This document shows, in pieces, positions 1 through 6,567 of a stretch of DNA of 14,399 bases; the stretch's first letter is position 1, and every line of letters starts with the position of its first letter. The DNA is from Flavobacteriaceae bacterium. GTDB lineage: Bacteria; Bacteroidota; Bacteroidia; Flavobacteriales; Flavobacteriaceae. The stretch covers positions 1-14,399 of the forward strand of contig CANEXR010000041.1 of assembly GCA_947443815.1 (NCBI GenBank), read 5' to 3'. The notes below the pieces were generated by a model, which saw only the letters and a program-made list of their open reading frames with translations, was not told the DNA's origin and searched no databases. Both the position numbers and the translations under genes were made by a program.

Positions 1-1
1 A

Positions 2-709
2 CATATTCCAACGACTTTATTATCTATGGTTGATGCCTCTGTAGGTGGAAAAAATGGTGTAGATTTAGGCAATCTAAAAAACCAAATTGGGGTTATTAAT
101 GTTCCTAAAATGGTACTGATAGACACTCAGTATCTTGAAACATTACCTCAAAACGAAATGCGTTCTGGTTTAGCCGAAATGTTAAAGCACGGATTGATAT
201 ACGACAAAGCGTATTGGGAACAATTTTTAGATTTAAAAGCACTTGATTTTGCGGATTTTGATACTTTAATTTATCGTTCCGTTGCCATTAAAAATGAAAT
301 TGTTATTCAAGATCCTACAGAGAAAAACATTCGAAAAGCATTAAATTTTGGTCATACATTAGGGCATGCTATTGAAAGTTATTTTTTAGAGAATGAAAAC
401 AAGACTACTTTATTACACGGCGAAGCCATTGCGGTTGGAATGATTTTAGAAAGTTATATTTCTTTAGACAAAAAATTAATTAGTTCAGAGGAATATATTC
501 AAATCAAATCTACTATAAAATCGATTTACGATGATGTTATTTTTAATGAAAATGACATTGAACCTATAATGGAATTGCTGATTCATGACAAGAAAAATGA
601 ATTTGGCACCATACAGTTTGCGCTAATTGAAAGTATCGGAAAGATAAAAATCAATCAATTGGTTGAAAATGAATTAATTCTTGCAGCCTTTCAAGATTAT
701 AAATCTTAA
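2..709 (+). CDS. aroB: 3-dehydroquinate synthase, 5'-truncated by window edge
   Basis: AroB converts DAHP to 3-dehydroquinate, the second step of the shikimate pathway, in the cytoplasm with NAD and a divalent metal. The reading frame is open from base 2, so the gene starts outside the window. About 235 residues, the C-terminal two thirds of a protein usually near 350-360 residues, are visible. Seen directly: the GGKNGVDLGNLKNQIG substrate/NAD stretch, the RSGLAEMLKHG segment carrying the metal-binding Glu, the GHTLGHAIE motif, and LLHGEAIAVGM with the second metal-binding His. These four blocks in order are diagnostic of AroB rather than of other sugar-phosphate cyclases. The stop is TAA at 707-709. 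No hairpin terminator follows before the next gene. There is no sign of damage. Confidence 0.97.
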   Translation, partial: HIPTTLLSMVDASVGGKNGVDLGNLKNQIGVINVPKMVLIDTQYLETLPQNEMRSGLAEMLKHGLIYDKAYWEQFLDLKALDFADFDTLIYRSVAIKNEIVIQDPTEKNIRKALNFGHTLGHAIESYFLENENKTTLLHGEAIAVGMILESYISLDKKLISSEEYIQIKSTIKSIYDDVIFNENDIEPIMELLIHDKKNEFGTIQFALIESIGKIKINQLVENELILAAFQDYKS

Positions 710-730
710 TGTTTTTTTTAATAAAAAGGA

Positions 731-762
731 TTGCATAACGTATATATTATTTTTTACATTTG
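731..762 (+). promoter_or_regulatory. Bacteroidetes-type promoter for the 59-codon gene
   Basis: TTG at 731-733 and TACATTTG at 755-762, spaced 21 bp, match the Bacteroidetes primary sigma consensus (TTG, 17-23 bp, TAnnTTTG) exactly. The -7 box ends five bases before the ATG at 768, so the transcript would be nearly leaderless. Confidence 0.6.
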
Positions 763-767
763 CTACA

Positions 768-947
768 ATGAAAAAAAATCAAAACAAACCCGTTTACAGT
801 TCCAATCGAGCGCTGAACAATATGTCTTTTTTAAGGATATTGAAACGTTTCAATGGTATAAAAGGAAACTTTAGTTTTGATATTTTTCAATACCTAAAAT
901 CAGATAACGAAAAACTTCAGATTGTATATGCTAATATTAGGGTTTGA
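768..947 (+). CDS. Small basic hypothetical protein (59 aa)
   Basis: I do not recognise this protein. The ATG at 768 is preferred over the in-frame ATG at 681 because the upstream one overlaps the end of aroB, and a consensus promoter ends at 762. The 59-residue product starts MKKNQNKPVYSSNRALNNMS and continues with basic and aromatic residues (FLRILKRFNGIKGNFSFDIF). It has no signal peptide, no membrane segment and no cysteine pair. It is predicted to be basic and cytoplasmic. It lies between aroB and the decarboxylase gene, with 50 bp before the latter, so it could be co-transcribed with it. The promoter and sensible composition argue for a real gene, but without homologues to compare it could also be a leader region. 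Confidence 0.5.
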   Translation: MKKNQNKPVYSSNRALNNMSFLRILKRFNGIKGNFSFDIFQYLKSDNEKLQIVYANIRV

Positions 948-976
948 ATTTTAGTTTAATTATGTATATATATTTA
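944..976 (+). promoter_or_regulatory. Possible promoter for the arginine decarboxylase gene
   Basis: TTG at 944-946 and TATATTTA at 969-976 (7 of 8 to TAnnTTTG) are spaced 22 bp, and the -7-like box ends 21 bases before the ATG at 998. The TTG overlaps the last codons of the small upstream gene. The surroundings are very AT-rich, so a chance match is possible. Confidence 0.35.
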
Positions 977-997
977 ATCTAAAATCATGAAAACTAA

Positions 998-2398
998 ATG
1001 AATACAAAATATTTCGACTTAATAAATCAAACTTATTATTTCCCTCAAGAAGAGTTTACGTTAAACAAAGATAACCTTCAGTTTCACAATATTGATTTGA
1101 TGAAACTTGTAGAAAAATATGGAACTCCATTAAAATTCACCTATTTACCTCAAATTTCCAATAATATTAACAAAGCCAAAAGCTGGTTTCGTAAATCGAT
1201 GGAAAAAAACAAATATGAGGCCAAATATTTCTATTGTTATTGCACAAAAAGCTCTCATTTTGAATACATTATGAATGAAGCTTTCAAAAACAACATTCAT
1301 ATTGAAACGTCATCTGCTTTTGACATCAACATCGTTGAAAATCTTTTAGCAAATGGGAAAATCAATAAAAGTACTTATGTAATTTGCAATGGCTTTAAAA
1401 GAGATCAATACATCGAAAACATAGCTCGGTTAGTCAATAATGGCCATAAAAACGCTATTCCAATTATTGATAACTATGAAGAATTAGATTTACTGCAGAC
1501 TCAGATAAAAGGAAAATTTAAAATAGGTATTCGGATTGCTGCTGAAGAAGAGCCAAAATTTGAATTTTATACCTCTCGATTAGGAATTGGTTATAAAAAT
1601 ATTGTCCCATTTTACAAAAAAGAAATAAAAGAAAATAAAAAACTGGAACTTAAAATGTTGCACTTTTTTATTAATACGGGTATCAATGACAATGCCTATT
1701 ATTGGAATGAATTGGTAAAATGTATCAAAGTTTATGTGGCTTTGAAAAAAGAATGCCCTTCACTAGACGGATTGAATATTGGTGGTGGATTCCCTATCAA
1801 AAATTCATTGACATTCGAATATGATTATCAATACATGATTGACGAAATTATCAATCAAATAAAAATTGCTTGTGACGAAGCCGAAGTAGATGTACCAAAC
1901 ATCTTTACAGAATTTGGGTCTTTTACTGTTGGTGAAAGTGGTGGCGCTATTTATCAGATTTTATATCAAAAACAACAAAACGATAGAGAAAAATGGAATA
2001 TGATTGATTCGTCTTTCATCACTACATTACCAGATACTTGGGCAATAAACAAACGTTTTATCATGCTAGCCGTAAACCGTTGGAACGATACTTACGAAAG
2101 GGTTTTATTGGGCGGAATGACTTGTGATAGTGACGATTATTACAATTCTGAGCAAAATATGAATGCTATTTATTTGCCAAAATACAACAAAGAGAAACCT
2201 TTATACATTGGATTTTTCAACACTGGTGCTTACCAAGAAACAATTGGTGGTTACGGTGGATTACATCACTGCTTGATTCCACAACCAAAACACATTCTAA
2301 TAGACAGGGATGAAAATGGAATTTTAGCGACCGAAGTATTCTCGGAACAACAAACTTCTGAGGATGTTCTTAAAATATTAGGTTACGACAAAAAATAA
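998..2398 (+). CDS. speA: Arginine decarboxylase-like PLP enzyme (alanine-racemase fold)
   Basis: This fold-type III PLP decarboxylase most likely makes agmatine from arginine as the first step of polyamine synthesis. Visible landmarks in the 466 residues: YCTKSSH with the probable PLP lysine K84; SRLGIGYK at 193-200; LHFFINTG at about 221-228; the Gly-rich phosphate loop NIGGGFP with GGG at 262-264; TEFGS with E305; the TCDSDD motif with catalytic-type C376 at the active site contributed by the partner subunit; and GAYQ with Y412. It is far shorter than E. coli SpeA (about 658 residues), as expected for the short Bacteroidetes type. The ATG at 998 fits the alignment start and overlaps the stop of a tiny ORF (987-1001). 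The DHS homologue downstream supports a polyamine role. Ornithine, lysine or carboxyspermidine specificity cannot be excluded from sequence alone; arginine is the best guess. Confidence 0.82.
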   Translation: MNTKYFDLINQTYYFPQEEFTLNKDNLQFHNIDLMKLVEKYGTPLKFTYLPQISNNINKAKSWFRKSMEKNKYEAKYFYCYCTKSSHFEYIMNEAFKNNIHIETSSAFDINIVENLLANGKINKSTYVICNGFKRDQYIENIARLVNNGHKNAIPIIDNYEELDLLQTQIKGKFKIGIRIAAEEEPKFEFYTSRLGIGYKNIVPFYKKEIKENKKLELKMLHFFINTGINDNAYYWNELVKCIKVYVALKKECPSLDGLNIGGGFPIKNSLTFEYDYQYMIDEIINQIKIACDEAEVDVPNIFTEFGSFTVGESGGAIYQILYQKQQNDREKWNMIDSSFITTLPDTWAINKRFIMLAVNRWNDTYERVLLGGMTCDSDDYYNSEQNMNAIYLPKYNKEKPLYIGFFNTGAYQETIGGYGGLHHCLIPQPKHILIDRDENGILATEVFSEQQTSEDVLKILGYDKK

Positions 2399-2433
2399 TT
2401 ATTTATACACCGTTAGTCAATTTAAAAATTCGT

Positions 2434-2441
2434 TACATTTG
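2434..2441 (+). promoter_or_regulatory. -7 box upstream of the DHS homologue
   Basis: TACATTTG is an exact match to TAnnTTTG in the 92-bp gap after speA. A TTA rather than TTG lies 18 bp upstream (2413-2415), so the -33 element is imperfect. It leaves a leader of about 40 nt. The DHS homologue may therefore have its own transcript as well as read-through from speA. Confidence 0.45.
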
Positions 2442-2490
2442 AAAATAAATCTTTCAATATTTCGTTTTTTAAATCTTTAAAATTAAAAAA

Positions 2491-3462
2491 ATGAGCAAAG
2501 GACCAATCAGTCAGTTTATTGAAAAGCATTACCTGCATTTCAATTCTGCATCTTTAGTTGACGCCGCAAAGGCATACGAACAGCAATTAGCCAATGGTGC
2601 AAAAATGATGGTGAGCATGGCTGGTGCAATGAGTACTGCCGAAATTGGAAAAATTTTCGCAGAAATAATTCGACAAGACAAAGTGCAGATTATTTCTTGT
2701 ACAGGCGCTAATTTAGAGGAAGATATTATGAATTTAGTAGCTCATTCACATTATGAACGAGTTCCTAATTACCGTGATTTAACGCCACAAGATGAGTGGG
2801 ACTTATTAGAAAGAGGTTTAAATCGTGTAACTGACACTTGTATTCCAGAACACGAAGCATTTCGACGTTTGCAAAAACACATTTATAAAATTTGGAAAGA
2901 CGCTGACGATAATGGAGAACGTTATTTTCCACATGAATTCATGTATAAAATGTTATTATCTGGTGTGCTTGAGGAATATTATGAAATAGACCTAAAAGAC
3001 AGTTGGATGTATGCAGCAGCCGAGAAAAATTTACCTATTATTGTACCTGGATGGGAAGATAGCACTATGGGAAATATTTTTGCTTCTTATGTAATAAAAG
3101 GAGATTTGAAAGCTTCAACCATGAAATCAGGAATTGAGTATATGGTTTTCCTTTCAGATTGGTACCCAAAAAACAGTACTAATGGAGTAGGATTTTTCCA
3201 AATTGGTGGAGGAATTGCTGGTGATTTTCCAATATGCGTGGTTCCAATGCTGTACCAAGATATGGAAATGCATGACATTCCTTTTTGGAGTTATTTCTGC
3301 CAGATTTCAGATTCAACAACTAGTTATGGTTCCTATTCTGGAGCTGTACCAAATGAAAAAATAACTTGGGGAAAACTGGATATCAAAACCCCAAAATTCA
3401 TTATCGAGTCGGACGCTACAATTGTAGCTCCTTTAATTTTCGCTTATTTATTAGATTTATAG
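2491..3462 (+). CDS. Deoxyhypusine synthase family protein, possible homospermidine synthase
   Basis: An NAD-dependent aminobutyl-transferase of the deoxyhypusine synthase (DHS) family, 323 residues against about 369 for the human enzyme. Recognisable blocks are CTGANLEEDIM (NAD site), VPGWEDSTMGN (186-195), IGGGIAGDF (238-246), YGSYSGAVPNE (279-289) and WGK with K295, the counterpart of human catalytic K329 that carries the aminobutyl imine. Aligned by eye to human DHS as I remember it, D238, E323, W327 and K329 are kept (D190, E289, W293, K295). D243, H288 and D316 are replaced by N195, D245 and Y282. Bacteria lack eIF5A, so the protein cannot be making hypusine. With the decarboxylase gene next door, homospermidine synthesis from putrescine, as for cyanobacterial SpeY, is the best inference, but another aminobutyl acceptor is possible. 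It is followed after 10 nt by the acidic protein gene. Confidence 0.85.
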   Translation: MSKGPISQFIEKHYLHFNSASLVDAAKAYEQQLANGAKMMVSMAGAMSTAEIGKIFAEIIRQDKVQIISCTGANLEEDIMNLVAHSHYERVPNYRDLTPQDEWDLLERGLNRVTDTCIPEHEAFRRLQKHIYKIWKDADDNGERYFPHEFMYKMLLSGVLEEYYEIDLKDSWMYAAAEKNLPIIVPGWEDSTMGNIFASYVIKGDLKASTMKSGIEYMVFLSDWYPKNSTNGVGFFQIGGGIAGDFPICVVPMLYQDMEMHDIPFWSYFCQISDSTTSYGSYSGAVPNEKITWGKLDIKTPKFIIESDATIVAPLIFAYLLDL

Positions 3463-3472
3463 AATAAAATTT

Positions 3473-3883
3473 ATGAAAAGAGTAATTGTTGATTACGCCA
3501 AACTTACCAACGAAATTTTAAACCTTTTAGTGGAAAAATTTCCTGATGGTTATGATGATTCAGACATTATCCGTTTTAGAAATGCTAAAAACGAATTAAT
3601 CGAAGCTGTTGAAGTACGAACTGAGGATACCATTTATTTGGTAAAAGTAAGTACAAAATTAGCCGATCGGATTGAAAATTATGATGATGACGAAATAATA
3701 GATGATGTTGTTGAGCCAATAAAAGGACTTGATCTAGACGATGATGACATCGAAGGAGATGATGAGGACGAAGATGATTCAATTGACAAACCGGATACTG
3801 ACGGAGAGGACGATGAGGACGATGAATCTGATGACAAAGAACCATCTGACGAAGATGATGAGGACGAGGACGACGAAGATTAA
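3473..3883 (+). CDS. Small protein with a hyperacidic C-terminal tail (136 aa)
   Basis: I do not recognise a function. Residues 1-70 look like a compact alpha/beta domain (MKRVIVDYAKLTNEILNLLV, then EKFPDGYDDSDIIRF and EDTIYLVKVSTKLADRI). From residue 71 the chain is almost only Asp and Glu: 37 of the last 50 residues are acidic, with no hydrophobic core, so this part should be disordered. There is no signal peptide or membrane segment. The start lies 10 nt after the DHS stop and a terminator follows, so it is almost certainly the last gene of that transcript. I have a vague recollection that homologues in Flavobacterium are labelled DNA primase, but no primase zinc or TOPRIM motif is present and I do not support that label. 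A nucleic-acid mimic, a metal or polyamine buffer, or a chaperone-like acidic tail are all only guesses. Confidence 0.85.
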   Translation: MKRVIVDYAKLTNEILNLLVEKFPDGYDDSDIIRFRNAKNELIEAVEVRTEDTIYLVKVSTKLADRIENYDDDEIIDDVVEPIKGLDLDDDDIEGDDEDEDDSIDKPDTDGEDDEDDESDDKEPSDEDDEDEDDED

Positions 3884-3907
3884 ATACCTCTTTCTAATAA
3901 TAATTAT

Positions 3908-3937
3908 AAAAGGAACTCGCTTTGGGTTCCTTTTTTT
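3908..3937 (+). terminator. Intrinsic terminator after the acidic-tail gene
   Basis: AAAAGGAAC at 3908-3916 pairs perfectly with GTTCCTTTT at 3926-3934 (9 bp) across a 9-nt loop, and the T-run continues to 3937. It lies 24 nt after the stop at 3883 and separates the polyamine genes from recQ. Confidence 0.85.
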
Positions 3938-3968
3938 ATATATTTAGTTTCACAAAATACACGCCAAA

Positions 3969-6074
3969 ATGACAACAGAAATTCTACACGCCAAACTGAA
4001 GGAAAACTTTGGTTTTGAAAAATTCAGACCCAATCAAGAAGCCATAATAAATGGTATTCTATCAGGGCAAGACACATTAGCTATTATGCCAACTGGAGGG
4101 GGAAAATCAATTTGCTTTCAGCTTCCCGCCTTGATTTTCGAAGGAATTACCATTGTGATTTCACCTCTTATTGCCTTAATGAAAGACCAAGTTGATAGTT
4201 TAAAAGCAAATGGGATTCAGGCTTGTTTTATCAACAGTAGCCAATCAGAAGCGGAACAACAGTTTTATATTGAAAGTTTAATATCAAATCAAATAAAATT
4301 AGTTTATGTGGCCCCTGAAAGTCTATCGTATCTCGAAAATGCTTTTAACCAAATAACTGTCAGTCTCATTGCCATTGATGAAGCACATTGTATTTCGGCT
4401 TGGGGTCATGACTTTAGACCAGCTTATACTAACTTAGGCTATTTAAAAAATCGCTTCCCTTCTACTCCAATCTTAGCTTTAACTGCAACTGCTGATAAAG
4501 CTACACGTAAGGACATTAGTGACCAATTGAATTTGTCCAATCATAAAACATTTGTAGCTTCTTTTGACAGAGAAAATTTAAGCTTAGAAGTTCGTCCAGC
4601 CTTAGACAGAGTCAAACAAATTATTGATTTTATCAAAGTTAAACCCAATGAATCTGGAATTATCTATTGTTTAAGTAGAAAAACAACCGAAGAACTTGCT
4701 GAAAAATTACAAAAAATAGGAATTAATGCAAAAGCATATCATGCTGGTTTAGAAGCTAAAATCCGCTCTAAAACTCAAGATGAATTTATTAATGATGATT
4801 GCCAAGTTGTTTGTGCAACCATTGCATTTGGAATGGGGATAGATAAATCAAATGTACGCTGGGTGATTCATTATAATTTACCCAAAAATATTGAAGGTTA
4901 TTACCAAGAAATTGGGCGGGCCGGGCGTGATGGATTGCCTTCAGAAACCATTTTGTTCGAAAGCTATGGAGACGTAATTCAGTTGCAAAAATTTGCATCC
5001 GAAGGTTTAAATGCCGAAGTGCAATTAGCCAAACTAGAAAGAATGAAACAATATGCCGATGCATTTAGTTGTCGCAGAAAAATTTTACTTTCATATTTTG
5101 GAGAATTGGTTCCGGAAAATTGTGGTAATTGTGACATTTGCAAAAATCCTCCCGCCTTTTTCGACGGAACTATTATTGCACAAAAAGCATTATCAGCTAT
5201 TATTCGTCTAAAAGAAAGTGAACCATTAGCTGTCATTGTTGACTTTTTGCGTGGATCAAAAAATGCTTATATTTTTGAAAAAGAATATCAAAACCTTAAA
5301 ACGTATGGTGTTGGCTTAGACATATCCTGGTACGATTGGAATCAATATTTAATTCAGCTAATCAATTTAGGATATTGTGAAATTGCTTTTCATCAGCAAA
5401 ACAAAATTCGGTTGACTTCATTTGCTAAGAAAGTTTTATACGAGGGTGAAAAAGTACAGTTAACAACAGTTCAGAAAATTACAATTGAAAAAACAGAAAT
5501 CAAAGAGCAAAAAAATAAGACTGTTGCAAATTCTCTTTTTGAAACCTTGAGAAAACTTCGTTATGAAATCTCAAAAGAGGAAGAAGTCCCTGCTTATGTC
5601 ATCTTCAGCGATGCGGCTTTGCGCCAAATGGAAAATGAAAGACCAATGACCGATGAAGAAATGCTTTCTATTGATGGTGTTGGAAAAGCAAAATTAGAAA
5701 AATATGGAGATGCCTTTATAAAAAGCATCATTGCATTTCAAAAAAATAAAGTCATAAAAACAAAGAAAGAAGCAACAACCTATAAAGAAACTTTAGTTTT
5801 ATACCAAAGCGGCATATCCGTTGATGAAATAGCACAACAGCGAAAATTAGGTGTTGGCACCATTATATCACATTTGGCAAAACTATATTCTGACGGAGTC
5901 GCTATTGACTTGAGTCCTTTTATTACAAAAGAGGAAGTAATCCAAATTGCAGAAGCAAAACAAAAATTAGAATCTCCAAATGCTTTAAAACCCTATTTTG
6001 ACTTTTTTGAAGAAAAAATGACTTATGAAAAAATTAGATTAGCATTGGCCATTTTAGAAAAAGAAAACACTTAA
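3969..6074 (+). CDS. recQ: ATP-dependent DNA helicase RecQ
   Basis: A 3'-5' superfamily 2 DNA helicase for recombination and replication-fork repair, 701 residues. All helicase motifs are seen in order: the FRPNQ upstream motif (19-23), Walker A TGGGKS (42-47), DEAH box (137-140), LTATAD (171-176), the motif IV region GIIYCLSRKT, and motif V/VI with GMGIDKSNVRW and QEIGRAGRDG (313-322). The RecQ zinc site follows with C368, C385, C388 and C391. A winged-helix region comes next, then an HRDC domain at about 520-592 (LRKLRYEISKEEEVPAYVIF ... SIDGVGKAKLEKYG). After HRDC, residues 605-650 hold an extra HTH-like segment (YQSGISVDEIAQQRKLGVGT), which Bacteroidetes RecQ proteins often carry and E. 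coli RecQ (about 610 residues) lacks. The glycosylase gene follows after 15 nt, so the two probably form a repair operon. Confidence 0.97.
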   Translation: MTTEILHAKLKENFGFEKFRPNQEAIINGILSGQDTLAIMPTGGGKSICFQLPALIFEGITIVISPLIALMKDQVDSLKANGIQACFINSSQSEAEQQFYIESLISNQIKLVYVAPESLSYLENAFNQITVSLIAIDEAHCISAWGHDFRPAYTNLGYLKNRFPSTPILALTATADKATRKDISDQLNLSNHKTFVASFDRENLSLEVRPALDRVKQIIDFIKVKPNESGIIYCLSRKTTEELAEKLQKIGINAKAYHAGLEAKIRSKTQDEFINDDCQVVCATIAFGMGIDKSNVRWVIHYNLPKNIEGYYQEIGRAGRDGLPSETILFESYGDVIQLQKFASEGLNAEVQLAKLERMKQYADAFSCRRKILLSYFGELVPENCGNCDICKNPPAFFDGTIIAQKALSAIIRLKESEPLAVIVDFLRGSKNAYIFEKEYQNLKTYGVGLDISWYDWNQYLIQLINLGYCEIAFHQQNKIRLTSFAKKVLYEGEKVQLTTVQKITIEKTEIKEQKNKTVANSLFETLRKLRYEISKEEEVPAYVIFSDAALRQMENERPMTDEEMLSIDGVGKAKLEKYGDAFIKSIIAFQKNKVIKTKKEATTYKETLVLYQSGISVDEIAQQRKLGVGTIISHLAKLYSDGVAIDLSPFITKEEVIQIAEAKQKLESPNALKPYFDFFEEKMTYEKIRLALAILEKENT

Positions 6075-6089
6075 CCTATTTTCTAAAAT

Positions 6090-6566
6090 ATGATACATTC
6101 CTTTCCTCCTTGTGTAAATTCAAATACCAGAATATTGATTTTAGGCACTATGCCAGGAGTTGCATCTCTTCTCAAACAGGAATATTATGGCAATCCTAGA
6201 AATCATTTTTGGAAAATTATGTATACCCATTTTAAAGCTACTCAATTCTCTGAAGTTTTTGAAGATAAAATTCATTTTTTACAAGCTAATAGCATTGGAT
6301 TATGGGATGTTTTAGAAAATTGTGAAAGAAAAGGAAGTTTGGATGTACATATAAAAAACCATCAAGAAAATGATTTTGAAACATTATTTCTAAAATTTCC
6401 GTTAATCAATAAAATTCTATTTAATGGAAAAGAAAGCCATAAGTATTTTTTCAAAAAACATGGACAAATAAAAGGCATCACGTATTATGTGATGCCTTCT
6501 ACTAGTCCTGCTAATACGATGTCTTTTGAAGATAAATTAAAAATTTGGTCTTCTTGTTTGGAATAA
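6090..6566 (+). CDS. DNA-deoxyinosine (hypoxanthine) glycosylase, UDG superfamily
   Basis: A base-excision repair glycosylase of the uracil-DNA-glycosylase superfamily, family 6 (HDG) type, expected to remove hypoxanthine formed by adenine deamination. In its 158 residues the active-site motif is LGTMPG (18-23), followed by YYGNPRNHFW (32-41), which includes the Asn used by family 6 in place of the usual Asp. The C-terminal binding loop is MPSTSPAN (135-142). The length is normal for the family. It starts 15 nt after recQ on the same strand with no terminator between, so it is probably co-transcribed. Its stop at 6564-6566 is separated by one base from the stop of the convergent DinB-family gene. 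The 3' part contains a perfect 10-bp hairpin (6472-6498). Function is inferred from motifs; activity on uracil or xanthine cannot be excluded. Confidence 0.9.
   Translation: MIHSFPPCVNSNTRILILGTMPGVASLLKQEYYGNPRNHFWKIMYTHFKATQFSEVFEDKIHFLQANSIGLWDVLENCERKGSLDVHIKNHQENDFETLFLKFPLINKILFNGKESHKYFFKKHGQIKGITYYVMPSTSPANTMSFEDKLKIWSSCLE
6472..6498 (+). repeat. Perfect 10-bp inverted repeat inside the glycosylase gene
   Basis: AAGGCATCAC (6472-6481) and GTGATGCCTT (6489-6498) are exact reverse complements around a 7-nt loop. The arms encode the segment around KGITYYVMPS, which is also the conserved substrate loop. There is no T-run after it, so it does not look like a normal terminator. Confidence 0.8.
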
Positions 6567-6567
6567 G

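Noticed and set aside
681..767. Upstream in-frame extension of the 59-codon gene starting inside aroB
   Set aside because: It overlaps the aroB 3' end and lies before an exact promoter ending at 762; the ATG at 768 is the better start.
3720..3880. The acid-codon-rich stretch as a tandem repeat or CRISPR-like array
   Set aside because: No fixed repeat unit or spacer length is seen; it is explained by an Asp/Glu-rich coding tail.
3585..3947. Open frames on both strands across the acidic-tail gene
   Set aside because: They are by-products of the GAT/GAC/GAA/GAG-rich sequence; the translations (His/Leu/Arg-rich or Met/Thr-rich) look like noise and the + frame gene has clear operon context.
4789..5236. 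Two minus-strand ORFs inside recQ
   Set aside because: They lie opposite conserved helicase motifs V-VI and the zinc site; no independent support.
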